A stretch of 31,003 bases of DNA from Gordoniibacillus chartarius (lineage in GTDB: Bacteria; Bacillota; Bacilli; Paenibacillales; NBRC-103111): positions 1-31,003 of the forward strand of contig NZ_JBHLWN010000091.1 in the NCBI RefSeq assembly GCF_042432825.1. The letters are read 5' to 3'. A model generated the notes under the pieces. The model was not told where the DNA came from, did no database searches, and saw nothing but the letters and a program-made list of their open reading frames with translations. This document shows positions 15,526 through 24,248 of the stretch, in pieces. Positions within the stretch are counted from its first letter, which is position 1. Each line of letters starts with the position of its first letter. A program made the position numbers and the translations under genes.

Positions 15526-17349
15526 TCAGTTATGAATTTGATACAGCGCCTTCACGCCGGCTCCATCCATAGCGATCTGCGGAGGAATATTGCTGCCGTC
15601 TCCTTCGACCGGGAACCCTTTCCATACGGTTTCGTTGACGGTGTGGAATACCCATGGACGATACATGAGCGGAATGGACGGAATGTCCGTCAGCCACATT
15701 TTGGTCAGCTCGGTGTACAACGCCTTCAGCTCGGCTTCATCCGATACGGTCGGAATTTGGTCGATAATCTGGTCGGCTCTTTCGTTCTTGTAGCGGCCCC
15801 AGTTCCAGAACGCCATCTCGCCGATCGCAGGAACGCCCTTCGAATACATGATCGCTCTTGCGCGGCTCCAAGGCTGGCTCGGGCTGACCGACCCGGCCGG
15901 CGTGTTCATGATGATGTCGAACTTGCCGGTCTGCAAGTCGTTCGTCCATACCGGCGCTTCCGGGAACTTCGTGCGAATCTCTACGCCGATCGCCTTGGCG
16001 CTTTGGGCGACGATTTCAAGCGCGGCGTTCCAGTCCGACCAGCCGTACGGGCATTCGATCTCCCAAGGTCCGAGTCTCGTGCCGTTCAGCACCCGGATGC
16101 CGTCGGAGCCTTTCTTCGCCCCGATCTTATCCAGCAGCGCGTTGGCGGCGGCCACGTCGGTCGTCCACTGCAAAGACTTGATGGCGTCTTGATCGACGTA
16201 TTTGGATTCGGCAGGCGTATTGAGCGTGAGCGAAGGCTGCATGGCGGCGGAATAACCGCTCATCGCCAGATCGGAAATTTTCTTGTAATCGATAGCCATA
16301 GCTATCGCCCTTCTGACATCGGCGTTGTCGAGCCCCTTCTTGGACAGGTTGAAGAAGATGGACGGCATCGAGCCCGGGACATAGTACGGCGCTTCCTTCA
16401 AGTACGTCTTGATCGGCGCTCCGTTCTTCCACATGTTCCATACTTGCGGCGTGAACTGCTGCGATACGTCGGCCTGCCCGTTCTTGAACGCAAGGTCTCC
16501 CGCCGCATTGTCCTTATACACGACGTGCGTGATATATTTAGGTGCCGGCAGTTTGCCGAACAGCGATTTTCCCCAGTAATTGTCGTCGCGGATGACCGTG
16601 ATTTTCTGGTCGTTGTAGAAATACATTTTGTAAGGACCGGTGCCGACCGGATTCGCATGGATTTCCTTGCGGATTGTCGCCAGGTCGTTGTTCGCCTTCT
16701 TCTCGAGCTCTTCCCAAATATGCTTCGGCAGCATCGGGATGAGCTCAATGCTCTCCAGCACCGTCAATTTGTTCGGATTCGACTTGTTCAGCTTGATGTT
16801 CACCGCATTCGCTCCGTCTGCGACGACATCTTCGATGTAAGTCCAGTAGGAGCTCCAGTTGATTTCATATTTCTGGGCCAGCTTGTACGTGTAGACGACA
16901 TCGTCAGCCGTAAACGGCTTTCCGTCGCTCCACTTCGCGTCTTTATTGAGCTCGATCCGGAGCGTCATATTGTCGGTCCAGGCATATTTCGTGCCGAGCA
17001 GCGGCTCCAGCTTGCCGTCCAGCTGATTGATCATAAACAGCGTTTCGTAGATGAGCTCGCGGGAGTTCCCGTAGTTAATCGGAAAGCCGGGATTGCCGCT
17101 GATCAGGTTAAAGTTGGTCGGGGCTCCCCATTGCAAGCCGGTGATGTAGAGCGTCTCGTTTCTCGGCGTCTCCATCGCATTGCCGCCCGTATTGGCGGCC
17201 GGCTCCTGCTTGGCGGGTTCTTGCTTAGCCGGCTCTTGCTTGGCCGGTGACGAGGTCGACGGCGGAGGTGTGGTCTGGCAGCCTGCCAGCAGGGCGACGA
17301 CCGATGCGATCGCCAAAACTTTCGTGCTTCCTCTACTCAAGATTTTCAT
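15526..17349 (-). CDS. Family 5 solute-binding lipoprotein of the ABC importer
   Basis: This is a 607-residue protein. The signal peptide MKILSRGSTKVLAIASVVAL ends in lipobox LLAGC with Cys24 as the lipidated residue. A linker holds three PAKQE repeats (about 35-49). The mature part is a SBP_bac_5 domain, with ELNKDAKWSDGKPFTADDVVYT, NPVGTGPYKMY, and VRRAIAMAIDYKKI as landmarks. Family 5 proteins bind oligopeptides, nickel or, in several thermophiles and plant-polymer degraders, oligosaccharides. The adjacent sugar-type sensor genes favour oligosaccharides, but that is inference. ATG 17349 follows GAGGAGG. Confidence 0.9.
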   Translation of the reverse strand: MKILSRGSTKVLAIASVVALLAGCQTTPPPSTSSPAKQEPAKQEPAKQEPAANTGGNAMETPRNETLYITGLQWGAPTNFNLISGNPGFPINYGNSRELIYETLFMINQLDGKLEPLLGTKYAWTDNMTLRIELNKDAKWSDGKPFTADDVVYTYKLAQKYEINWSSYWTYIEDVVADGANAVNIKLNKSNPNKLTVLESIELIPMLPKHIWEELEKKANNDLATIRKEIHANPVGTGPYKMYFYNDQKITVIRDDNYWGKSLFGKLPAPKYITHVVYKDNAAGDLAFKNGQADVSQQFTPQVWNMWKNGAPIKTYLKEAPYYVPGSMPSIFFNLSKKGLDNADVRRAIAMAIDYKKISDLAMSGYSAAMQPSLTLNTPAESKYVDQDAIKSLQWTTDVAAANALLDKIGAKKGSDGIRVLNGTRLGPWEIECPYGWSDWNAALEIVAQSAKAIGVEIRTKFPEAPVWTNDLQTGKFDIIMNTPAGSVSPSQPWSRARAIMYSKGVPAIGEMAFWNWGRYKNERADQIIDQIPTVSDEAELKALYTELTKMWLTDIPSIPLMYRPWVFHTVNETVWKGFPVEGDGSNIPPQIAMDGAGVKALYQIHN

Positions 17350-17433
17350 GGCGTACAATCCTCCTCTAATCATGTAACCGCTTACTTCAATCATAGAGGA
17401 ATCCCCCCGGCCTGAATATCCGAGAGGATTACG

Positions 17434-17439
17434 ATTATA
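17434..17439 (-). promoter_or_regulatory. Candidate -10 element of the importer operon
   Basis: TATAAT on the minus strand lies 85 nt before the binding-protein start and 21 nt after the response-regulator stop. No good -35 is visible at 16-18 bp, which would fit activation by the adjacent AraC-type regulator. Confidence 0.4.
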
Positions 17440-17459
17440 TCCATAAGTTTCATCCAACT

Positions 17460-19004
17460 TTACGAATGATTCCTATCGCGGAATTCCGTTGGGGATAAGC
17501 CGAAGTGCTTCTTGAACAGGTTGGAAAAATATTTATATTCCTTATAGCCTACGGAATGGGCGACCGTTGCGACCAGCTCCGGCGTCTCTGCTAGCAGCTT
17601 CTTCGCTTTGCCCAGCCGCACCTCGTTCACATATTCATGAAACGTCCTGCCTGTCTCCTGCTTGAAGATCGAGCTGAAATAATTCGGCGTCACCTTCAGC
17701 ATCTCGGCAATATCGCAAGACTTCAGCTCCTCGGCATAATGCACGTCGATGTAGGCCCGGACCCTGGCTATCAGCCACCGATGGCGGCCGGAATGGGCCT
17801 GCTTCAGCAGCTCGGCTGTTCGGGAAAGCGCTCTTAAGAACAGATGCTCCATGGCTGCAAGGGAATCGTAAACGGTCAAATCGGCCGTCTTCAGCTTCGG
17901 CAGTTGCCCGCACAGCTTCTTGAGGCCGGACATGTCCCGCAGCCTTCGTTCCAGCATCGTATACATTTCGCTGCATACCTCGTACGCGTCGACGACGGAG
18001 CAGCGATGAGCTCGAAAATGCGCAAACAACTCCTCCGCCGCTTGCCGGACCTCCTGCTCCCGGTGCTGGAACAACGCTTCCAGGAGCCGCTGCTCCAGCT
18101 CTTTCGGATAGTCCTCAGGTCTCGGCTCCGTATCCATCGCTCTTTCCCGCGCGGACAATGTCTGCAGCAGCCGGTCCGCCGCGTGCTTCAGCTCCGGCAG
18201 CGTATACGCCCCCCCGGCTTCGAACCAGCTCAGCTGGATGTCCGGCCGCAGCCGCTCCGCCGCGCGATCCATCAGGCTCCGCAGCTGCTCCGGTACGACA
18301 GACAGATCTCCTCCGGCGCCGGTGACGACGGTTAAGAGCCGGTTCGGCTGCAGAAACAGCGATACAGCCGGTTGTCCTGCCTGCCGGAACACATCGTCCA
18401 GCGTCAGCTTCCACCTGTGCCGGATCGCGTTCGGACCGCCCACTGCATGCGATTCCTCGAACCGGTAATAGTCCGGAATATAGCTGAGAACGATCCGGCA
18501 CGACGTGCCTGTCCCCGCCTCATCGAATGATTTTGCGGCGTCCTTGACTTCGGTATGCTCGACTAACTCACCGGCAAGATACCGGTAAACGGCCTCCAGC
18601 TTGCGCTCCGTCTGCGTTTGCAGCTCCTCGTTGCGTTCGGCGATAAGCCTGCGGAGCAGCCCGATCAGCTCGTCAGCATCGACCGGCTTCAGCAAGTAAT
18701 CTTTAACGCCGAATTGCAAAGCTTTCTTCACATAGGCGAACTCTTCATACCCGCTGAGCATGACGATCTTGCCGGCAAACCGTCTGGACGACAGCCGCTC
18801 GGCAAGCTCCAGTCCGTCCATCCGGGGCATCCGTACGTCGGTGACAATCACATCGGCCCCGTTCTGTTCCATCATCTGCAGCGCCTGCTCCCCGTCATAC
18901 GCTTCGCCGACGACCTCGGCCCCCATCTCCGTCCAAGGAATCGTCAGCCTCAGTCCCGCACATATTCTCGGTTCGTCATCCACGATCAGCACTTTGGCTC
19001 TCAT
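17460..19004 (-). CDS. YesN-type response regulator with AraC DNA-binding domain
   Basis: This is a 514-residue regulator. The receiver domain (1-120) has the acidic pair Asp9-Asp10, phosphoacceptor Asp56 in VIVTDVRMPRMDG and Lys in DYLLKPVD. A long middle region (about 140-400) is typical of the YesN group. The C-terminal AraC domain (about 410-510) has two helix-turn-helix units, including IAEMLKVTPNYFSSIFKQ and VAHSVGYKEYKYFSNLFKKH. ATG 19004 lies inside the 3' end of the kinase gene (29-nt overlap), with a G-rich site upstream. It likely activates the importer operon starting 110 nt downstream. Confidence 0.93.
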   Translation of the reverse strand: MRAKVLIVDDEPRICAGLRLTIPWTEMGAEVVGEAYDGEQALQMMEQNGADVIVTDVRMPRMDGLELAERLSSRRFAGKIVMLSGYEEFAYVKKALQFGVKDYLLKPVDADELIGLLRRLIAERNEELQTQTERKLEAVYRYLAGELVEHTEVKDAAKSFDEAGTGTSCRIVLSYIPDYYRFEESHAVGGPNAIRHRWKLTLDDVFRQAGQPAVSLFLQPNRLLTVVTGAGGDLSVVPEQLRSLMDRAAERLRPDIQLSWFEAGGAYTLPELKHAADRLLQTLSARERAMDTEPRPEDYPKELEQRLLEALFQHREQEVRQAAEELFAHFRAHRCSVVDAYEVCSEMYTMLERRLRDMSGLKKLCGQLPKLKTADLTVYDSLAAMEHLFLRALSRTAELLKQAHSGRHRWLIARVRAYIDVHYAEELKSCDIAEMLKVTPNYFSSIFKQETGRTFHEYVNEVRLGKAKKLLAETPELVATVAHSVGYKEYKYFSNLFKKHFGLSPTEFRDRNHS

Positions 19005-20802
19005 CTGGAACCCCCAACCTTCCCGTATACGATTGGATTGCCGCTTCCGAACGCAGCAGCGGCATGGTGATTCGAACGCAGTTGGATTCTCCGGGGATGC
19101 TGTGAAAGCTGAGACCGCAGCCTTCGCCGAAGAGCAGGCTGAGCCTTCCCTGAATATTGCACAAGGCGAACCCGCCGTCGGACGAGCCCGCTGCATAATG
19201 CTGCATCTGCTCCGGCCGGAAACCTCTTCCCGTATCCTCCACATCGATATGCAGGCACATCCGCTCGGACGAACAACGGATGCGGATGAATCCCGTTCCC
19301 GTCCAATCCGGAAAGCCATGGATGATGCTGTTCTCCACCAACGGCTGAATAAGCTTCTTCGGCACCAAAACATCTTGCAGCGATTCGTCGTCCGTTATCT
19401 CGTACAGCAGGTTAAAGCGGACGCGGCTCTTCTGCAGAATGAGATAATTTCGCGCATAATCGAGCTCCTGCCGGAGCGGGATGTACGTCTTCCCCTGGCT
19501 GAGACTGATTCTGAAAAATTTGGACAACGCCACGATCAAGGTGCTCGTTTCGAAGGCGTTCTCGATGCGGGCCGTCCAGTGGATCGTGTCCAGCGTATTG
19601 TATAGAAAATGCGGATCGATCTGATTTTGCAGCGCCTTGAATTCGGCTTCCTTGTGCTGCAGCTCCAGCTTGTATTTCGTATCGATCAGCCGCTGGATCG
19701 TACGTACCATTTTATTGAACCGGAGGCTTAGCCGTCCGATCTCGTCATGGCTCAGTACGGGCGCCTGCGTATCGAAATTCCCCTGCTCCACCCGGATCGT
19801 CGACTCCGTCAAGGCGATAATCGGGCGCATGATGAACCAATAAAACCCGGCGAACGCCACGATGCCCATCATAACGGAGAAAATGATCATGCCCTTCATC
19901 GCCGTTCGAATGCTGTCCAAATGACTTATAATTTCAGCTTCATCGATACGGGCTACGACGTACCAGCTCGTATGCGGAATACTGCGGGCGATGATAACCG
20001 AGCCATCGGCTTCGTTCGCATATGAAATCAACTGTGTGCCCCTGCTCATGTCCTTCAGCAGCTGCGGCTCCGCCACGACGTCTCCGATCCGTGCATGGTC
20101 TTGATGCAGCATCATATGCCCTTTGTCATCGACCATGAACACGGAGCCGGCGGTTTGGGCAAAGCCTTTGGAATGAATCAGCTCCAACAGCGCTTGCTCG
20201 TTGAGGCGGATCCGGACGAAGCCGATCGTTTCGTTAATTTCGTTAATGTCCTTGATTTGACGAAATAAGGAGATTACATATTGCTGGTCGCCGGTCCATA
20301 AATTCGTCACCGCGTACGGCATGCTCCAAACGAAATTCCCCTGCGCCTGCATCGCGCTTCGCACCCAATCGCTTTCGTCGCCTTGAACCTGCTCCCCAAT
20401 GAGAAGCGGCGCATTGCCCCTGCTCCCTTCCAGCTGAATAGAGTGAATATACCCCTTCGAGGTCATCTGGAACGCGCTGAAGGCGTGAATGCTGTCCTGC
20501 AAGCGGAGATAGTCTTCCTGCCGCGCTGCGTCGTCGTCGTACGTAAAATAGCTGCGGAATTGAATATCGTAAATCATGTAAGAGGAGATGCTTTGCACGT
20601 GGTCCGCCATCGAAGCGACATTCTGCGAGATGCTGTCCAGCACTTTTGCGGCAGATTCGACAGCTTGGCTGCGTAGTATGTGATTGGATTGATATAGGAC
20701 ATAGGAGCCGAAGATGGAGGTTGGCAATGTCAGCACAAGTGTAAAAATAATAAACGATTTCCATTTCAGACTGAGATCTTTGAAACGATACGCTATGTTC
20801 AT
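18976..20802 (-). CDS. YesM-type sensor histidine kinase
   Basis: This is a 608-residue membrane kinase. Helices at about 16-38 and 303-326 flank an extracellular Cache-type sensor domain (39-302). A HAMP domain (about 327-378) follows. The His_kinase domain has the phosphoacceptor His398 in NQIDPHFLYNTLD, and the ATPase domain has PLVENSIIHGF and DTGRGF. Its ATG overlaps the stop of the upstream binding-protein gene by 4 nt and its end overlaps the regulator start by 29 nt. The coupling suggests the binding protein delivers the signal to this kinase. Confidence 0.93.
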   Translation of the reverse strand: MNIAYRFKDLSLKWKSFIIFTLVLTLPTSIFGSYVLYQSNHILRSQAVESAAKVLDSISQNVASMADHVQSISSYMIYDIQFRSYFTYDDDAARQEDYLRLQDSIHAFSAFQMTSKGYIHSIQLEGSRGNAPLLIGEQVQGDESDWVRSAMQAQGNFVWSMPYAVTNLWTGDQQYVISLFRQIKDINEINETIGFVRIRLNEQALLELIHSKGFAQTAGSVFMVDDKGHMMLHQDHARIGDVVAEPQLLKDMSRGTQLISYANEADGSVIIARSIPHTSWYVVARIDEAEIISHLDSIRTAMKGMIIFSVMMGIVAFAGFYWFIMRPIIALTESTIRVEQGNFDTQAPVLSHDEIGRLSLRFNKMVRTIQRLIDTKYKLELQHKEAEFKALQNQIDPHFLYNTLDTIHWTARIENAFETSTLIVALSKFFRISLSQGKTYIPLRQELDYARNYLILQKSRVRFNLLYEITDDESLQDVLVPKKLIQPLVENSIIHGFPDWTGTGFIRIRCSSERMCLHIDVEDTGRGFRPEQMQHYAAGSSDGGFALCNIQGRLSLLFGEGCGLSFHSIPGESNCVRITMPLLRSEAAIQSYTGRLGVPDESQSADRG

Positions 20803-22187
20803 CGGTTGAAGACCCTTCCGATCATCGCCTGATCGTATTGTTCCTTCCTGATGGCGTCGAGCTGCGCTTGCAGCGCAGCGGCCACCTGAATCGGCGTCAA
20901 GCGTGTATCCGTCGTCATCTCGAACAAAGATTGGTTGACGAGGTCGGTAAGCTTCGTAGGCAGTACCGCATCGTATACCGGGGATATCGTCCTGGCATGG
21001 ACCAGCTCGCTCATTTGTTTAAAAAGCGGCGTCACATCGGGCGGAACGTCGATGCTTGCCGGAACGAGCGTTTCGACCTGCAGCAGCTTCCGGTAGGTCG
21101 TTTCGTTATGAATCGACTGCAGCAGCATGATCGCCGCGGATCGCTTCTCCTCCGTCAAGTTGGCATTCAGAGCGATGCCCTGTCCCGTTACTCCGGAGAT
21201 CTTGTCCATATCGCCCCGCCCGCCGCCGTCCCCTTCGCCGACTGCCGGGAATACGGCGAGTCCGAAGCTCTTGTCCTTCGGGTAACGCTCCGATATTTGG
21301 GGTAAGGCCCACGAACCGGATATGACCATGGCGCTTTCCCCTTGTACGAATCTATTGAGCTGCCCGGTATCGTCCAGTTTGTTCTTATCGTCGTTGAACG
21401 CATTCATCCGGTTTAACTCGTCGATGACTTGGATAGCGCTTACAAAATCAGGATCCGTAAATTTTCGTTTCCCTGACAAGACATCGGCAAGATAATCGTC
21501 CCCCGTAAATCGGCTGGCGATGGTGGACAAATACGACGATTGCAGCACCCATTTCCCTCTATTGCCCAAGGCGATCGGCACGATCCCCGCGTTCTTGATA
21601 TCGCCGATCAGCCGTCTGAATTGATCGTAGGTTGCCGGAAATTGGTCGTAACCGAGCCTATGCAGCAGCTCCCGGTCATAATAGATGATGCTGGTGTAAT
21701 TCGCAACGACCGGTATTGCATACTGCTTCCCGCCTACTTTGTAATCGTCCATGCTGCGCTCCGGGATCAGCTTGGCGCGGTACGCCTCCGCGATATCGTC
21801 GATCGGCTGCAGCGTCTGCCCCTCGACGAGCGGCTGAAGCTCCGCACCGGGCCAGACGACAAGCATATCGGGAAGCTCGCGGCCTGCTGCGGCGGCCTTT
21901 ACTTTAATTTTGTATTCGTCGTGGGGAATCGCGGCTATTGAAATGCGGATGCCGGGATTTTGCCGTTCAAAGCTCCGAATCGTATCGATGATCGTTTTCT
22001 CCCACGCGCTGTTGTTTACCCACGTGCTCCATAGCCGAAGCTCTATCGCCGGCGGCGGCTCCCCTGGGGCGGACGCAGCGATGCCCGGCTCCTCCCTTAC
22101 GCGAATCGAATCGACAATTCCCAGTAAAGCCAACGTGAACAATAGCGGGATGCTGATGAAAACGCCTTGAGCCAAATGTTTCGCCAT
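20799..22187 (-). CDS. Membrane-anchored sugar-type extracellular solute-binding protein
   Basis: This is a 462-residue protein. One N-terminal hydrophobic helix (about 8-26) has no lipobox Cys, so it is an uncleaved anchor or a signal peptide. The rest is a family 1/8 binding-protein fold: IRSFERQNPGIRISIAAIPHDEYKIKV, DMLVVWPG, YAIPVVANYTSIIYYDRELL and AMVISGSWALPQI. Sugar importers of this type normally have their own permeases; none are here. Instead the gene overlaps the kinase gene by 4 nt, so it more likely acts as the ligand-binding subunit of the sensor. ATG 22187 follows GGGGTGGGGG. A good promoter lies at 22278-22307. Confidence 0.87.
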   Translation of the reverse strand: MAKHLAQGVFISIPLLFTLALLGIVDSIRVREEPGIAASAPGEPPPAIELRLWSTWVNNSAWEKTIIDTIRSFERQNPGIRISIAAIPHDEYKIKVKAAAAGRELPDMLVVWPGAELQPLVEGQTLQPIDDIAEAYRAKLIPERSMDDYKVGGKQYAIPVVANYTSIIYYDRELLHRLGYDQFPATYDQFRRLIGDIKNAGIVPIALGNRGKWVLQSSYLSTIASRFTGDDYLADVLSGKRKFTDPDFVSAIQVIDELNRMNAFNDDKNKLDDTGQLNRFVQGESAMVISGSWALPQISERYPKDKSFGLAVFPAVGEGDGGGRGDMDKISGVTGQGIALNANLTEEKRSAAIMLLQSIHNETTYRKLLQVETLVPASIDVPPDVTPLFKQMSELVHARTISPVYDAVLPTKLTDLVNQSLFEMTTDTRLTPIQVAAALQAQLDAIRKEQYDQAMIGRVFNR

Positions 22188-22277
22188 GATGCCCCCACCC
22201 CTTCTCCGGTTGTGAAGCTGCCGCCGTTTCGAAGTGCCCTGTATCGATTTGTCTTCCGTTCCTGCAATGGTTATCCT

Positions 22278-22307
22278 ATTATACATTTCCAAAATATCCC
22301 CGGGCAA
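22278..22307 (-). promoter_or_regulatory. Sigma-A-type promoter of the binding protein-kinase-regulator operon
   Basis: On the minus strand TTGCCC (22307-22302), an 18-bp spacer and TATAAT (22283-22278) lie about 91 nt before the start. They are divergent from the aldolase promoter about 40 bp away, so a regulator bound between them could affect both. Confidence 0.6.
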
Positions 22308-22346
22308 CCGTAATATACTTATCGGACAAGTTAAAGAGTCCTGCAG

Positions 22347-22375
22347 TTACAAGCCCCGTAAATCCTTGGTATAAT
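22347..22375 (+). promoter_or_regulatory. Extended -10 promoter of the aldolase gene
   Basis: TGGTATAAT (22367-22375) is a perfect extended -10. A weak -35 (TTACAA, 22347-22352) lies 17 bp upstream of the hexamer. The predicted start of transcription is about 35 nt before the aldolase ATG. Confidence 0.7.
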
Positions 22376-22416
22376 AGTCCTCATAGATACTAGTGTATGA
22401 GAAAGGGGAACGTATC

Positions 22417-23052
22417 ATGAATCGTGAACGAGGTTTGCAGGAGCTGGAACGGACGCGTATCGTCGTCATCGTCCGCGGCGTGGAGCCGGAATACATGGAG
22501 GGTCTTGCCGAAGCGTTGTATGCCGGGGGCATCCGTGTTATGGAGGTTACGCTCAACTCCCCCCGCGCTTTGGAGGCGATTACGATGCTTCGTGAGAAGC
22601 TGGGCGAGCGGATGTATATCGGCGCCGGCACCGTAATCGATGTGGAGGATGCGGAGAAAGCAGTGGATGCGGGGGCGTCGTTCCTCGTTACGCCGAATAT
22701 GGAGGAGGACGTCATCCGGTTCGCCGTGTCGCGCGAAGTACCGATCTTCCCGGGGGCGATGACACCTACAGAAGTAGTCAAAGCCTGGAAGGCGGGGGCC
22801 TCGGCGGTGAAGCTGTTTCCGAGCGGCAGCTTGGGTTTAGGCTATATCAAGGAGCTGCAAGGTCCGCTCCCGCACATCCCGATGATCGCCGTCGGCGGTG
22901 TGAAGGAAGACAACATCCGCCAGTACATGGACATCGGCTGCTATGCGGTCGGCATCGGCGGCTCGCTCGTGCAGCCGGAACGCATTCGCGCAGGTCACCT
23001 TGACGAGATTACGGACAAGACGCGGCGTTTGCTGGCTGCGGCGCACGGTTAG
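22417..23052 (+). CDS. eda: KDPG/KHG aldolase
   Basis: This is a 211-residue class I aldolase that splits 2-keto-3-deoxy-6-phosphogluconate into pyruvate and glyceraldehyde 3-phosphate, and 4-hydroxy-2-oxoglutarate into pyruvate and glyoxylate. It has Glu43 in MEVTLNS, the GAGTV block (69-73), FLVTPNM, FPGAMTPTEV and the Schiff-base Lys132 in AVKLFPSG, all intact. ATG 22417 follows AAAGGGG. It stands alone and divergent from the sensor-importer locus, without its usual KDG kinase or uronate genes in the window. It suggests sugar-acid (uronate) breakdown, but the substrate link to the importer is inference. Confidence 0.93.
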   Translation: MNRERGLQELERTRIVVIVRGVEPEYMEGLAEALYAGGIRVMEVTLNSPRALEAITMLREKLGERMYIGAGTVIDVEDAEKAVDAGASFLVTPNMEEDVIRFAVSREVPIFPGAMTPTEVVKAWKAGASAVKLFPSGSLGLGYIKELQGPLPHIPMIAVGGVKEDNIRQYMDIGCYAVGIGGSLVQPERIRAGHLDEITDKTRRLLAAAHG

Positions 23053-23125
23053 GGCGGGGCGAGGCGTACCGCTAGGGCGAGGCGCGAGCCGGCGCTTGGG
23101 CGCGATGTGTTCCCGACGGGCGGTG

Positions 23126-23275
23126 TGCGGTGCGTTTCCGGCCGTTGGAGTGCCGAGCATTTCCGGCTGTTGGAGGGCTGTGCGTTTCTGGCGGGCGGAG
23201 TGCTGTGCATTTCTAGCAGGCGGAGGGCTGTGCATTTCTAGCAGGCGGAGGGCTGTGCGTTTCTGGCGGGCGGAG
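23126..23275. repeat. Six-copy 25-bp tandem repeat (minisatellite)
   Basis: Six consecutive 25-bp units occupy 23126-23150, 23151-23175, 23176-23200, 23201-23225, 23226-23250 and 23251-23275. All end in GGAG and share a TGC-TTTC core; a degenerate unit precedes at 23101-23125 and a partial one follows at 23276. Units 3 and 6 are identical and units 4 and 5 differ at one base, so recent expansion is likely. The unit length is not a multiple of three and no convincing ORF uses it. The remainder of 23053-23540 holds no gene; a TTACCGGTAA palindrome lies at 23462-23471. Confidence 0.9.
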
Positions 23276-23496
23276 TGCGGTCTGTTCCCCTTTTTGCAGC
23301 AAATCAATGTGCGATTCTCCAGGAGCGCCCTCTACATGCCGAGAGATGAGAAATCCGTTAAAAAATTTATTAATCATTGACATCGATCCGCTTGGAACGT
23401 GGTCGATTTATATGAAAATTCGTTCAAATCCATAGCGATCCACTTAAAATGGGCCGGCAAATTACCGGTAACGAGCATTTGACCGAACAACAACAA

Positions 23497-23527
23497 ACCA
23501 GCTTTCCCGCCGAAGCGGTAAGCTGGT
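23497..23527 (-). terminator. Intrinsic terminator of the SufR-like gene
   Basis: ACCAGCTT (23497-23504) and AAGCTGGT (23520-23527) form an 8-bp stem enclosing a CCGC/GCGG hairpin. On the minus strand it is followed by a T-rich TTGTTGTTGTT. It lies 14 nt past the gene's stop. Confidence 0.75.
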
Positions 23528-23540
23528 CCCCTCTCTTATG

Positions 23541-24161
23541 TCAACAGCTCGCCTGAATCCGGTACACGCATTTGCTGCCGCCCTTGGCCAAGCATTCCGT
23601 CCGGTCCACCTCCGCCTGCAGCAGCTGACGGAACAGATCGAGCTCGCAGGCGCACGCCTGCTGATACGGGCCGGCCACTTGCGCGATCGGGCAATTGTGC
23701 TCGCACAGCTCGTATTGTCCCGGTGCGGTCTCCTGCAGCCGGACCATATAGCCGCCAGCGTTCTGAATATCGGCGAGCTCCTTCACCCGCTCCGGCAGCG
23801 ATTTGCCGCGCATCCGTTCTTCATACCGCTGATAAAGCTTCGACTGCCGCTTCTCGAACAGGCGGCTCACGTCCTCCTCGTCGAGCTCCTCCAGCAGATC
23901 CAGCGCCAAGTGCTGATATTTCTTCGGAAACAGCTCATCGGCCGCCGCCGTCAGCGAGTACACATTCATGGGGCGCCCCATCGGCCTGCGAACGAGCCGC
24001 GGTTGAACGAGCCCGTCCCGCTCCATCACATGCATATGCCTGCGCACCGCCATCTCCGTAACCCCAAGCTCCTCCGCCAGGTCGGCGACGCTGCGCTCGC
24101 CATGCGTCTTGATCGACGTCAAAATGACGCTGCGTGTGGATTGTTCCGTTTCGTGCTCCAT
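23541..24161 (-). CDS. SufR-like iron-sulfur-sensing transcriptional regulator
   Basis: This is a 206-residue protein. The N-terminal winged helix (about 8-70) has the DeoR/ArsR-style TRSVILTSIKTHGERSVADLAEELGVTEMAVRRHM segment, split by a wing with RRPMGRP. The C-terminal domain has clustered cysteines: Cys153, 157, 170, 172, 190 and 198, plus a terminal Cys206. This resembles the Fe-S ligand set of SufR, a repressor of suf genes. ATG 24161 is preferred over a GTG 30 nt upstream because GGGTGA precedes it. It has its own promoter and terminator. No suf genes are nearby, so the targets are unknown. Confidence 0.82.
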   Translation of the reverse strand: MEHETEQSTRSVILTSIKTHGERSVADLAEELGVTEMAVRRHMHVMERDGLVQPRLVRRPMGRPMNVYSLTAAADELFPKKYQHLALDLLEELDEEDVSRLFEKRQSKLYQRYEERMRGKSLPERVKELADIQNAGGYMVRLQETAPGQYELCEHNCPIAQVAGPYQQACACELDLFRQLLQAEVDRTECLAKGGSKCVYRIQASC

Positions 24162-24193
24162 GAAGTCACCCGCTCTCTGTGTCTGATGCACTC

Positions 24194-24222
24194 ATTGTAC
24201 CTTATTCGCGGGCTTTCGTAAA
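24194..24222 (-). promoter_or_regulatory. Promoter of the SufR-like gene
   Basis: On the minus strand TTTACG (24222-24217), a 17-bp spacer and TACAAT (24199-24194) lie about 33 nt before the start. Confidence 0.65.
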
Positions 24223-24248
24223 TTAGCAAACAAATATGTATGGAAAGT

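Noticed and set aside
15532..17250. 572-residue plus-strand ORF opposite the family 5 binding protein
   Set aside because: It is a shadow frame in GC-rich DNA; the minus strand has a signal peptide, lipobox and family motifs.
19005..19373. Upstream extension of the response regulator to 637 residues
   Set aside because: The extra residues are antisense-like Arg/Ser-rich sequence overlapping the kinase ATPase domain; the receiver domain starts cleanly at ATG 19004.
23101..23290. CRISPR array
   Set aside because: The units are directly adjacent with no unique spacers, so it is a tandem repeat, not a CRISPR.
22837..23307. Minus-strand ORF through the 25-bp repeat with apparent peptide repeats
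   Set aside because: The repeat unit is not a multiple of three, there is no start site of quality, and the ORF runs into the real aldolase gene on the other strand.
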